A stretch of 64,000 nucleotides of DNA from DAOVXM01 sp963746255 (lineage in GTDB: Bacteria > Chloroflexota > Anaerolineae > Anaerolineales > UBA4823), in NCBI GenBank assembly GCA_963746255.1, contig CAVVAJ010000007.1:496001-560000 (forward strand). The letters run 5' to 3'. The stretch's first letter is position 1, and every line of letters starts with the position of its first letter. The translations under genes were made by a program, and so were the position numbers. A model generated the notes under the pieces. It made no database searches. It had not been told where the DNA came from and was given only the letters and a program-made list of their open reading frames with translations. Of this stretch, positions 10,266-20,975 are shown piece by piece.

Positions 10266-10603
10266 ACATCCATTAATGGCATATATCATTGAAGCAGCTC
10301 GAATGTATTTAATCCCGCTGCTAGGATATCAATCGTCCCGATCCCACTAGAAACTGAACTGTATAAGTTAATCGGACTGGCAAGGTGATTGATAGCTGTT
10401 CCATGAGCGTGGGGATCGGTTTTTGGCGTTATACTGACTATTTCAGGTAGAGAATATCAAAATTGTATATTGCAATAATCACCATTCTTTATTATCATAA
10501 GGTTAAGTGTACTGTTTCTTCTTGCTGAATATTTGCGTTCTGGAACGAACTTTCATCTTGCTGCTCGTACGCGTTTAGAACCTTTGTTGCATAGGAAGGG
10601 TTA
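10266..10603. other. intergenic, no gene seen
   Basis: About 340 AT-rich bases between the oxidoreductase and the histidine kinase. No tRNA fold, open coding frame with family similarity or clear terminator was seen. It should contain the kinase promoter. Confidence 0.45.
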
Positions 10604-11959
10604 TTGATTAACATCCCGCGCTTTTCTCGGCTCTCTGGTTATATTATTTCTAACCGCTGGCCAATTATGTTTATTATCGGTGCAGTTATTCTGATTGTCG
10701 AAGCCTCCGAGCACCTGGTCGTTGGTGAAACGATCTTGACATGGCATTTTTTATTTGAAGTCATCAGCTACGGCATTGGCGTACCGGCCATGGGCATCTT
10801 TTTACTCGGCTGGCTGGACAGGGCTGAAGACCAAAAGTCTGAGCTGGAGTATCAACTCGGCCGCCTGGACGAGTTTAGTAAGCAGCTTAAAACCGCCTCC
10901 ACCTGGGATGAACTATCTGAGAATATTGTTCAGTTTCCGAAATACGTTGTGCCAGCAGTTCGTTCTTGCTTGTCAATCTATAATGCTGACAAGGGTGATT
11001 TCGATCCGGTCACCACATGGGTTGCAAATGGAAGCAATGGTAAAGTGTCTTCGTCGCGAATCTCTCTCGATTTATGCGCAGGTTGTTCCCAGTCTTTGCA
11101 TAAACTGGAAACGGGTCTCAGTCAATGCACGAATCTAAGCGAATGTGAACAGGATCCCGACACCGTGCGATACTGTTTAGCTCTAGCCTACCGGGGTCAA
11201 AAGACCGGCTCGCTCATATTTGATACGCCAGCTGCTCAACCGATCACGAGTAGACAGCAAACAGTTTTAGAAAAACTGGCTCCAGAGATTGCCATTGCTG
11301 TCGATAATTCACGCCTCGATATGCTGGTGCATACCCAGATTGATGCTGCGGCTGCCGAAAGAGCACGCATAGCCCGCGACCTGCATGACACGCTTGGTCA
11401 GAATCTCAGTTTTTTACGGTTTAAGTTAGACCAGGTCAGCATGAAAGACCCATTGTTGGGCATCAAGGAATTGCGCGAAGAACTGGATGGTATGCGGACC
11501 GTAGCTGACGAAGCCTACACACAAATCCGCGGTACGCTGGCTGAACTGCATCCCGATTCACAGGTTCGTTTGGAGCAATCTTTGCGAACCCAGGTGGGCG
11601 TTGTCAACAAGCGGACAGGTTTCAAAGTGAATTGGCAGGTAGCCGGGATCCCGCGTGCACTGCCCCTGCATACCAACCGCCAGATTCTGTATATCTGCCG
11701 CGAGGTTATAAATAACATCGAAAAACATGCCCATGCCGAACAGGTCAGCATTGGACTCTTTTGGGGTGAAGCTGATCTCAAGGTATCTATCAAGGATGAC
11801 GGGGCTGGTTTTAATCCTCGCGCCTCACAGCGCAAAGAAAACCTGGGTATGAGGATCATGGCTGAACGAGCCCAGGATATTAACGCCCAGCTTACGATCG
11901 ACGCGGAACCGGGTCACGGTTCCTGCGTCAGCTTGCAGGTTCCTTATTCCATAAAATAG
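10604..11959 (+). CDS. NarL-type sensor histidine kinase with cysteine-rich GAF-like domain
   Basis: 451 residues, TTG start at 10604 with GGAAGGG just upstream. Two membrane helices (about residues 18-36 and 45-70) are followed by a coiled-coil linker and a GAF-like domain (about 90-240). A HisKA_3 dimerisation domain (ERARIARDLHDTLGQ, phospho-acceptor His) and a HATPase_c domain (REVINNIEKHAHA, DDGAGF, GMRIMAERA) follow. The GAF domain holds Cys158, Cys161, Cys175, Cys181 and Cys191 (CxxC-x13-C-x5-C-x9-C), a pattern compatible with an iron-sulfur or redox sensor as in NreB/AirS-type kinases. It is followed by its NarL regulator after 150 bases. Confidence 0.9.
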   Translation: MINIPRFSRLSGYIISNRWPIMFIIGAVILIVEASEHLVVGETILTWHFLFEVISYGIGVPAMGIFLLGWLDRAEDQKSELEYQLGRLDEFSKQLKTASTWDELSENIVQFPKYVVPAVRSCLSIYNADKGDFDPVTTWVANGSNGKVSSSRISLDLCAGCSQSLHKLETGLSQCTNLSECEQDPDTVRYCLALAYRGQKTGSLIFDTPAAQPITSRQQTVLEKLAPEIAIAVDNSRLDMLVHTQIDAAAAERARIARDLHDTLGQNLSFLRFKLDQVSMKDPLLGIKELREELDGMRTVADEAYTQIRGTLAELHPDSQVRLEQSLRTQVGVVNKRTGFKVNWQVAGIPRALPLHTNRQILYICREVINNIEKHAHAEQVSIGLFWGEADLKVSIKDDGAGFNPRASQRKENLGMRIMAERAQDINAQLTIDAEPGHGSCVSLQVPYSIK

Positions 11960-12108
11960 TTTGCCTAGCTGGATTATAATTAACCAAGATTATCGGGGTA
12001 AATTCCCCTTGGTAATTCCACCCAACGATGGAGAGATTCTCGCTGGGTTCGCTCAATCTGACTGATAGGGCGGTGTTTTCTGGGTAGATTCGTCAAGCAA
12101 ATCGCGAT

Positions 12109-12780
12109 ATGACATCCAATATTCGTTTGTTAATTGTTGAAGACCACATCATTATGCGCGAGGGGCTGGTAAGCTTGCTCGCATCGCAGCCAGATTTTGA
12201 AGTCATCGGTGAAGCAGGTACGGTGGCTGATGCCATTACACTCAGCCGGGAATTGAAACCAGACCTGATCCTGATGGATTACGGTTTGCCCGATGGCACA
12301 GGTTTGGATGCTACCCGGGCGATCTTGTCCGACAACCCGGAGATTAACATCGTATTCCTGACGGTTCACGAAACGGACGATGACCTGTTCGCCGCGATCC
12401 GCTACGGCGCCAAAGGGTATCTGCTGAAGAATATCGCTGTGGGGAAGATGGTCGAAGCTTTGCGGGGCATGGCACGTGGTGAGGCACCGCTCTCCCGCCA
12501 GATGGCCGGCCGTGTCTTACATGAATTCTCTCGTACCCGCGCCCCGGCAGATGACGAGGTGGAATCGGTTTACTTGTTGACGCCCAGAGAGCTGGATGTG
12601 CTGGCAGAGATCTGTACGGGGGCGTCGAACAAAGAAATCGGTGACAAGTTGTTTATTTCTGCCAACACGGTCAAGAACCATATCCATAATATGCTGGAGA
12701 AACTCGGCTTGACAAACCGGTTTGAACTAGCCAATTACGCTGCTAAACGGGGGTTGGATAAACCCAGCCGCGCTCATTGA
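12109..12780 (+). CDS. NarL/FixJ-family response regulator
   Basis: 223 residues. The receiver domain has acidic pair ED near residue 11, phosphorylation site Asp57 (LILMDYGLPDG) and the conserved Lys in YLLKNI. The C-terminal LuxR-type HTH is clear (LTPRELDVLAEICTGASNKE, ISANTVKNHIHNMLEKLG). It is the cognate partner of the kinase immediately upstream. The 150-base spacer contains an imperfect ACCAAG...CTTGGT hairpin enclosing GGGG/CCCC. Targets cannot be told from the sequence. Confidence 0.92.
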   Translation: MTSNIRLLIVEDHIIMREGLVSLLASQPDFEVIGEAGTVADAITLSRELKPDLILMDYGLPDGTGLDATRAILSDNPEINIVFLTVHETDDDLFAAIRYGAKGYLLKNIAVGKMVEALRGMARGEAPLSRQMAGRVLHEFSRTRAPADDEVESVYLLTPRELDVLAEICTGASNKEIGDKLFISANTVKNHIHNMLEKLGLTNRFELANYAAKRGLDKPSRAH

Positions 12781-13104
12781 TCCGTATTACTACCCAATTG
12801 TCATAACCCACGTCATGCCGGACAGTTTTAGACCTGGTGGCTATTACGCGTATGTGTAGAGGACTTTAAACGCGCTCAAGGTGGGAAAACTTCGTGGGCG
12901 TATAGACCGACGGACCACATCCAACTAGTCCAAAGGAAAGCAATTGCATCCTCTTGGTTGGTAATCTCTTGGCAGACATCCTAGTATATGTGACAATCTC
13001 AGCTTGGTAATCCAGGGGGAGATGATTTGATCCGGAGTTGTATAGTCCTCGATCTAGTCCGCCGGGTTCATTTAACCATTTTTTAATAGTACAAAATTAG
13101 TGCT
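12781..13104. other. gene-free stretch upstream of a strong terminator
   Basis: No coding frame with family similarity was found in these 324 bases. They end in an intrinsic terminator (13105-13143) that is far from the end of the response-regulator gene. That leaves room either for a long 3' untranslated region or for an unrecognised small RNA. Confidence 0.4.
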
Positions 13105-13143
13105 GGAACGAAGTCGGGGGTGATAGACTTCGTTCCTTGTTTT
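13105..13143 (+). terminator. rho-independent terminator
   Basis: Perfect 11-bp stem GGAACGAAGTC (13105-13115) / GACTTCGTTCC (13126-13136), ten-base loop, then the T-rich tail TTGTTTTT. It is 325 bases past the response-regulator stop and 78 bases before the next start codon. Confidence 0.85.
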
Positions 13144-13221
13144 TCGTATGCTTGAACTGTAGTAAAGAATTTCTGACCGCACCTATCAAAAAAAACCGCT
13201 ATTGAGCAAGGATCACATCAA

Positions 13222-13563
13222 ATGACATTGCAGCCAAACAAAAGAGTTGTTGTCCTTGAGAGCGATAACCTTTTTTCCGCGGGCGTACAGAGCTTTCTAA
13301 GCAAACAAGCAGATTTGGAAGTGATTGGCTTGGACTACAGCGATCCATTGGAGATCTACCAGGCCATCGAACAACTGCAACCGGATGTCATTATTCTGGA
13401 TCAAAAAAACCAGCTCATCGACCTGAATGCACTTTTAAAACTTCTTGAAGATTTACCGCGGGTGCGCACTTTCATCATGGGCTATGCAGATAATCAGGTC
13501 CAGGTGTGTGAGACAAATACAGTCTCAATCCACCAGCTGAGTGATTTCCTCGCAGTTATTTAA
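13222..13563 (+). CDS. stand-alone degenerate receiver-domain protein
   Basis: 113 residues, response-regulator receiver fold without output domain. The N-terminus KRVVVLESDNLFSAGVQSFL aligns with the first strand and helix. Asp60 (VIILDQKNQL) sits where the phospho-acceptor belongs, but the following proline/glycine loop is replaced by QKNQ. The conserved lysine at the end of strand five is absent, so normal phosphorylation is doubtful. It probably acts as a protein-interaction module, perhaps for the two-component pair upstream. The strong terminator just before it means it has its own promoter. Confidence 0.65.
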   Translation: MTLQPNKRVVVLESDNLFSAGVQSFLSKQADLEVIGLDYSDPLEIYQAIEQLQPDVIILDQKNQLIDLNALLKLLEDLPRVRTFIMGYADNQVQVCETNTVSIHQLSDFLAVI

Positions 13564-13954
13564 CAAATTCAATGCGCATAACACACACGATCTTCAACCA
13601 AGAAGGAATAGCCCACAAGAACAAAGGAGGCAGCTATCGAATCCACGTCAAGAGCATGAAAGACCGGAGCTCATTCAATATCCTCAATTCCATTATTTCA
13701 GTTTTTACTCCTAGCTGGGACTGGTCCCCCTGTTGTTTCAGTACTGATAAACGTCTGGAGAGCCCAATTTTGGCAGGCGGCAAGGGGAGCATGGTGCAGG
13801 AAAGCCGCATTGGCTGGGTTTAAGCTAACAAATGAGGACTTATCGTTTCGTAAATCGCTTATTAAGTAGAGGAGGCCACATTGCACAATCACCTTTTCGT
13901 ATTCGGCACAGCGTTAACCATAACAAATCGTTATTAGTCTAAAGGAGAAATATC
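13564..13954. other. intergenic, leader of the multicopper oxidase gene
   Basis: About 390 bases. An 83-codon open frame at 13572-13823 has no ribosome binding site and no recognisable similarity, so I do not call it. The stretch ends with AAAGGAG (13941-13947), the binding site of the TTG start at 13955. Confidence 0.5.
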
Positions 13955-16900
13955 TTGAACAGACATAAGTTTTTCAACCTTGTATTTTCGCTGCTGGTAG
14001 CCGCTTCCCTGCTTCTTGGGACCAGCGGTGCAGTAACTGCCAAACCACCCAGCCCGCCCGGACCGGATGGCAATGGGCAGGATCAAAAAATAACCCATGC
14101 TGACCGCCAGGCTGCCGCTGCCCGGGCTTTACAAGACGGCGCGCTGAATCCATTAATGGTGGATGCACAGGCGGCACTGGCAGCCGCCGCGGCGGCCCCA
14201 GGCGATGCACCACGTTACTTCAGCCACCCGAACTACGCCAACAGCCCGCTGCCGTCGATCGAGGGCGCAGTCATCGAGGTCGGCAACCCGCTGATCGATC
14301 GGCACTACGCCTCGGACTTACCCAGTAGGGCTTGGGCGAATTGGCTCCCGTCTTCGTGGTAGTGCCGACGGCGCTGCCCGACGGGATGCTGCAGTCGTTC
14401 CAAACCTGGAACCAGGCAACCGCAGGGTGCGAGCCCGTTCCCGTCGGCAGGGAACGTGTTCCACGCCTACGTGCTGCGCCCGACTACGTTAACCCGGATG
14501 AATACACCGTGGTCTTCGACAGCGGGCAGCTCACCGTACCAGCACTGGCCGATCCGGCCGTTAGCGAAATCGCCACCTTCCCGGTAGCGAATCTGGCTGT
14601 CCAGGCAGGCGATGTGCTCGGCTTCTACGGTCAGGGCATCCCGGTGGACACCGGCTCCGGCTCAGACATCCTCAGCTACCCAGCTCCGACCCCACCGCTA
14701 CAGGATTAAACGATCACGCTCGGCAGCACCGATTTCCCGATCTATCCCGCAGGCTCGTACCTATTCATTCGGAGCCCAGGTGGTGGATCTCTCCGGACAG
14801 AACGACCGTAATCGTGGGTGGTATGCGTAAGTTCGTTAACGAGCTGCCGGGTCTGGGTGCTGGCGCAGCCAACAACCTGGGCCAGTACATCCCGGTTGCC
14901 GTCCCCGACACCACCACCTACCCCGGAACCGATTATTACATCATCGAGCTGGTCGAGTACACAGAGCAGATGCACTCCGACCTGCCCCCCACCACGCTGC
15001 GCGGTTACCGGCAGGCTGGAGGCCCAGCTAACTATCTTGGTCCAGCCATCGTGGCACAGAAAGATCGCCCCGTGCGCATCTTGTTCCGCAACCTGCTGCC
15101 GACCGGGGCCGGCGGCAACCTGTTCATCCCCGTCGACTCAACCGTGATGGGCTCCGGCCCGACCCCTGCCGGTCACGAGTGGATGATGATGAACCCGGAC
15201 CTGGTTGATCCCCAGAACCCGATGTGCAGCGGCCCCGGCAAGGACGCAGCTCGTGGCCGCAGGGTCTCTGCTTCGCCGACAACCGGGCTATCGTCCACCT
15301 GCACGGCGGCATCTCACCCTGGATCAGCGACGGCACGCCGCACCAGTGGATCACGCCCGCCGGCGAGAACACCCCCTACCCGCAGGGCACCAGCGTGCGG
15401 CCTGTGCCGGATATGCCAGACGATGGCAATGCCACCGATGGCGAGATGACCTTCTACTACACCAACCAGCAGAGCGCCCGGCTGATGTTCTACCACGACC
15501 ATGCCTGGGGCATCACCCGCCTGAACGTCTACGGCGGCATGGCTGCGCCCTACATCATCCAGGACGCGACCGAGCAGGCGCTGGTCGACGGGGGCCTCAT
15601 CCCCGGTCCCGAAGCAACCATCCCCCTGGTCGTCCAGGACAAGACCTTCGTACCCGACGATGCGCAGCTGGCCCTGCAGGATGAGACCTGGGACACCGCC
15701 CGCTGGGGCGGTGAGGGCAGCTTGTGGGTGCCGCATGTCTACTCACCCGCCCAGAACCCGGGCGATGCCTCCGGCGTCAACGAGTACGGCCGCTGGGCTT
15801 ACGGCCCCTGGTTCTGGCCGCCCACGAGCAGCATCGAACATGGTCCGATCGACAATCCTTACTATCGACCCGACATGCAACCCGGATCTGGGTTGGTGCG
15901 AGCCGCCGCTGATGCCCGGCACGCCCTACAACTCGATGGGCATGGAGTCCTTCAACGACACGCCCGGTGATCAACGGCACGGCTTACCCGACACTCACGG
16001 TCGACCCGAAGGCCTACCGCTTCCGCATCCTCAACGCGGCCAACGACCGCTTCTTCAACCTGTCGCTGTACCAGGCGGTTGATGCCAACGGCGTTCTCTG
16101 TGATGCCAACAACCCCAACCCGGCGCCGGAGAGCACGGGCGTGGCCTGCACTGAGGTCTTCTTGAACCCGGACGAAGTGGCGGCGGCCCTGGCAGACGCA
16201 ACCGTCTTCCCCACCCCGGTCGTGGGTACCGAAGGTCCGGACTGGATCGAGATCGCCAATGAGGGCGGCTTCCTGCCGGCACCGGTCGTCATCCCCGCCC
16301 ACCCGACCACGTGGGTCAATGACCCGACCGTGTTCAACGCCGGCAACGTCGACCAGCACTCGCTGCTGACTGCCCCGGCGGAACGGCACGACGTCATCGT
16401 CGACTTCTCGCAGTACGCCGGCCAGACGCTGATCCTGTACAATGACGCCCCGGCGGCTTTCCCCGCGCGCGACCCGCGCTATGACTACTACACTGGCAAC
16501 GGCGACTACCGGGACACCGGCGGCGCGCCTGCCACACTGCCCGGCTACGGTCCCAACGTCCGCACGATCATGCAGATCAAGATCAATAACGTACCCGCCG
16601 ACCACGGCCTTCGACCTGGCCCCGCTAGAGACAGCCTTCGCTCACCAAGCTGGATACGAATGGTGATCCCGCTGGTGTGTTCGAGAGCGGGCAGAACCCG
16701 ATCATCGTCGGCCAGGGCGAGTACAACTCAGCCTACGGCACGGCCTTCCAGACCAACGGTCCTATGAATGGGACTGTCCAGATCTACGACACCTCGCTGA
16801 CCTTCGATACGCTGTTGGGTAATCAGCTGACCTTCAATCTCAAGCCCAAGATGATCCAGGACGAGATGGGCGAGGCGTTTGAACTGGAGTACGGCCGCAT

Positions 16901-18197
16901 GAGCGGCATGCTGGGAGTCGAGACACCCAACGCCCAGGCCGGCCTGCAGAACATGATCTTACACGGCTACACGTACCCGCCGGATGAGATCCTGGACGGC
17001 GTCGAGCTGCCGCCTGGCGTGGAAGTGACGCCTATCGCCACCACCGACGACGGCACTCAGATCTGGAAGTTCACCCACAACGGGGTGGACACACACCCGA
17101 TCCACTTCCACCTGTACGACGTGCAGCTGATCAACCGGGTCGGTTGGGACGGCATCGTCCGCAAGCCGGAAGCCAACGAGCTGGGCTGGAAGGACACTGT
17201 CCGGATCAGCCCGCTGGAGGACACCATCGTGGCCATGCGGCCGATCATCCCGCACCTCCCGAGCTGAATGGGGCGGTCTGCCCAACAGCATCCGCCTGCT
17301 AGACCCGTCCATGCCAGAGGGTATGTACCTCGATGGCGCCAACACGACCCAGCGGGAAGCGATGGGCCTGCCGATCATGGCCTTCAACCCGGATGGTGAA
17401 CCAGTTGACATCGTCAATCATATCGTCAACTTCGGCTGGGAATACGTCTACCACTGCCATATCCTCAGCCACGAGGAGATGGACATGATGCACGCCCAGG
17501 TCGTCGGGGTGGCCCCTGCTGGCTCCGACGTTTCCTGGATGCAGTTCGCAGTGGGAACGGGCAGAACCAGCAGTACCTCGTGACCTGGACCGATAACTCC
17601 AAGAACGAGACCGCCTTTGTCATAGAGCGCCGGGTGGCTGGTTCGACCAATACGTGGAATCCCATCGTGACGATCCCGTCTGACTGGCTGATCGTAGGGC
17701 CGGGGACAGGCACGAGGCATTACACCGACCTGCTCGGGAACGATCGAACGCTGTACGAGTACCAAGTGATCGCCATCAACGTCGTGGGTGACACCTGGGA
17801 CTACTCGAACCCGGCGCTCAACGAGATCCTGCCGGGCGGCGGCTGGCCGACGCTGACGCTCAACTCGAGACCGACGAATGCACCATCCACCAGCTGGTGA
17901 CGCGGTAGCAGCCCCAAGCAACCTGTCGGGAAGCGCCGCTGTGAAGAACAAGAAGAACGGCCACAGTCACCCTGACCTGGACGGACAACTCTGGCAATGA
18001 GACCGGCTTCCTGATCCAGCGGGCTTATGATGTTCGGCTTCTACGAGCGGTGTAGTGAACGCTACGATCGCGGGGAATGTTACCAGCTTCAACGAGACCG
18101 TTGCGCGCGGCACGACCTTCTACTACCGGGTCCTGGCTTTCAACGACACGACCCAGTCCGGATTGGTCGAACATCCACCACTGTAACCACGCCGTAA
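13955..18197 (+). pseudogene. secreted three-domain multicopper oxidase with fibronectin-III tail, broken by many frameshifts
   Basis: The sequence decodes, across three frames, as one exported multicopper oxidase of about 1,400 residues. TTG start with AAAGGAG, and Sec signal peptide FFNLVFSLLVAASLLLG. All four copper motifs survive: IVHLHGG (15293 region), MFYHDHAWG (15487 region), THPIHFHLYD (17092 region) and VYHCHILSHEEMDMM (17449 region). Together they provide the type 1 and the type 2/3 copper ligands. Two fibronectin-III repeats follow (WTDNSKNETAFVIERR, WTDNSGNETGFLIQRA), ending in TTVTTP and TAA at 18195-18197. Frame changes occur near 14330, 14425, 14490, 14745, 14820, 15225, 15965, 16610-16680, 17265, 17575, 17880, 17960, 18040 and 18165. 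Such a density, without loss of catalytic motifs, could be assembly error in GC-rich DNA. Confidence 0.8.
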
Positions 18198-18376
18198 CCT
18201 GCGGCTCAAACTAACCTAGTTGGGGGAGGGCGCAATCCCTCCCCCATTTTATGTGCAGTCAAGACTAGCTGACTCTGAACGTGATCCGGAAACCTACCAA
18301 GCATTACCGATTTCCATAATTCGGAGCGCTAGAGTCCTGGACTGCATACGTCTTAAGAACAAGGTAGAGGTGCGAG

Positions 18377-20512
18377 ATGACATCAAGAAAGCTCGCAATT
18401 GGCATACTGGTAATTCTCCTGGTCGCTGTAACCGCTGCGGGTGCTTCCGCCGCTGTGGTTGCAGTTCCTGATTGGCAGCAGGTCAACAGCAATGGCTTTG
18501 GTGACCCGCAGGCGGGAGAGGTGACCGCAGTAGAGACCTTTAACGGCTACCTGTACGCCGGCACCCACAACCCGGTGAATGATGCGCGGATATTCCGTTC
18601 GCTGGATGGAGTAACCTGGGCGCCGGTTACCGATCCAGGCTTCGGCGATCCACACGATATCGCTGCGCGTGCTATCCTCGACTTCACAGTCTTCAAAGGA
18701 TATCTCTATGCCAGCACCGGCCGCGGCAATGCCAGCCAGCTCTGGCGTACCTCCAACGGGACGATCTGGGCGCCGATGGACATCACCGGTTTTAGTAATC
18801 CCGACAACGTCGATCTCACCGCCCTGGCCGATTATGGTGGCAAGCTCTATGCCGCCGTCACCAACCAGGTCAGCGGTGTGCAGATCTGGAGCAGCTTCAC
18901 CGGCGATAACAACAGCTGGGCGCAGCAGACTACTCCATCGCTGCCGGAAATGGCCAGTAGTGTTAGCGGCTTTGCCGTGTTCGATGGCGCGCTGCATGCC
19001 GCCGTTGCGTTCGAGTCCGACACACCGGTCCAAGTCTGGCGCAGCTACGGTGGTGCTTGGACAGCCATTATGAGCGATGGCTTTGGCAACAGCGACACCC
19101 TTTCGACTGGCGGCCTGGCCGTGTTTGGCGGCTACCTGTATGCCGGTGCCGGGAATGCTGTGAACGGTGCGCAGCTCTGGCGCACCAACGATGGGACGAC
19201 CTGGGGGCAGGCCATCACGCCTGGATTCGGCGACCCGAACAACCAAAAGGTTGAGGCGCTGTTCGTCTTCGAGAACCAGCTCTATGCCAGCGTGAAAAAT
19301 ACTGTCACAGGGATGGAACTCTGGCGCTCGGCGGATGGCAGCACACTCTGGGAGCAGGTCAATCCAGATGGCTTCGGCGACAGCAACAACTCCGGGACGA
19401 ATTTCAGTAATGCAACTGCGAAATTCTTGAATCAACCCTACGTGGGAACCGCGAATGTTGTCGCTGGCGGTGAGCTGTGGCGGATGCAGCAGCCCTATGG
19501 CGTCGCCCTATCTGGGGATGATTTCTTGTCGGGCCCAGCCGGTGGGCAGGTAAACTACTCCCTGACGATTACGAACACCGGTACAATGGCTGACAGCTTC
19601 GACCTGACCGCCAGCGGGCAAACCTATACCTCGACCTTGTCAACTTCTCTGGTGACACTTCGAGCCATCTGCCAGCGCGGTCTTCACGGTCACTGTTGAC
19701 ATTCCCCCCAGCGCGGCCGACCAGGAAACCGACATGGTGACGATCACGGCCGCCTCGCAAGGGGATAGCAGCAAGACAGACACAGCAGTCCTGACCACAA
19801 CCAGTGTTTCAGCGCCCGTTTACGGCGTCGCGCTATCGGCCGATGATTCGCTCTCAGGTGCGGCTGGTGGGCAGGTGAGCTACTCCCTGACGATAACCAA
19901 CACCGGCACCATGGCTGACAGCTTCGACCTGACCGCCAGCGGGCAAACCTATACCTCGACCTTGTCAACTTCTCTGGTGACACTTGAGCCATCTGCCAGC
20001 GCGGTCTTCACGGTCACTGTTGACATTCCCCCCAACGCGGCCGACCAGGAAACCGACATGGTGACGATCACGGCCGCCTCGCAAGGGGATAGCAGCAAGA
20101 CAGACACGGCAGTCCTGACCACAACCAGTGTTTCAGCGCCCGTTTACGGCGTCGCGCTATCGGCCGATGATTCACTCTCGGGTGCGGCTGGTGGGCAGGT
20201 GAGCTACTCCCTGGCGATAACCAACACCGGCAACGTGATGGATACCTTTGATCTGCTGCCTATTGGTCAATAGCTGGACGACGACGCTGTCGTCGCAAGT
20301 TGTTCCCCTGGCGGCGGGCGGCAGCCAGTGCGGTCACGATCACGGTTGCCATCCCCATATCCGCGGCTGCCTTAGAAAGTGATCAAGTCACTATCCAAGC
20401 CACCTCCCGGGCTGACAGCAGCAAGACAGACACAGCAGTCCTGACCACGGTGTCTACTGGCCAGCAGCTGGCCTGGATTTATCTACCGGCCGTCATGTTG
20501 AATACACCCTAG
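18377..20512 (+). CDS. exported beta-propeller plus NEW3/CARDB-like repeat protein, frameshifted
   Basis: Start ATG 18377; signal peptide KLAIGILVILLVAVTAAGASA. Residues about 35-370 are seven or so repeats of the form NGYLYAGTHNPVN...IFRSLDGVTW, an F/LYAG...qlWR.dGttW propeller. From about 19496 come tandem Ig-like repeats (YSLTITNTGTMADSFDLTAS) for cell-surface display. Repeat one carries an extra C at 19661, shown by comparison with repeat two. Further shifts at about 20272 and 20310 are needed to join repeat three to the end SSKTDTAVLTTVST and the tail WIYLPAVMLNTP. The tail resembles (I/V)YLP ends of other exported proteins here. The function of the propeller is unknown; it may bind a surface or a polymer. 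Confidence 0.7.
19496..20270 (+). repeat. tandem 324-bp Ig-like repeats
   Basis: Unit one starts at 19496 (TATGGCGTCGCC), unit two at 19821 and unit three at 20145. Units two and three are spaced exactly 324 bases (108 codons). Units one and two are spaced 325 because unit one has an extra C at 19661 (ACACTTCGAGCC against ACACTTGAGCC). Units one and two are almost identical at the nucleotide level, which indicates recent duplication or conversion. Unit three diverges after about 100 bases. Confidence 0.9.
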
Positions 20513-20975
20513 CAGGCTGAGTTGTGCTGCTGGAGTATGAGCAGGGCCTGTTGAAGACAAGCGAGAAACTACAGCCAGATGCTACAGACTGATGGTGCCA
20601 GATGCACTATCCTTTCCGCAGATAGGACAGGTTGCAGCATACTCGCCATGACCTCCAATTAGCCGTTGTCCAACATTACGGTGATCAGCACAGTACCATG
20701 CGCAGCAACGACATTGCTAGCGAGACTATTAAGGTTTATCTACCTGATTTTTCTCATCTACCCCCCCACACTTGTTACTCATAAATTTGAACGCTCAGCG
20801 CGACGCAACTACATCTCACCCACTGAGAACCCGGCCAAAAATTAATCTGGGTACTCCGAGACTGTAGGTTTATTCACCCCATTCCCAAAATCAGTGCTAT
20901 TTCATATCAAGGCGTAGAAAAAGGCCTTGCCATGTCGGCAAGGCCATAAGAAATCGTAATCCGTCAACCGACAGC
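20513..20975. other. convergent intergenic region
   Basis: Spacer between the plus-strand repeat protein and the minus-strand protease. The only structure seen is the minus-strand terminator at 20918-20945. No coding or RNA gene was recognised. Confidence 0.5.
20918..20945 (-). terminator. rho-independent terminator of the metzincin gene
   Basis: Nine-base perfect stem GGCCTTGCC (20923-20931) / GGCAAGGCC (20937-20945), five-base loop. On the minus strand it is followed by TTTTTC. It lies 30 bases after the stop of the protease gene. Confidence 0.9.

Noticed and set aside
13572..13823. 83-codon open frame before the multicopper oxidase
   Set aside because: No ribosome binding site, no similarity and ordinary non-coding composition.
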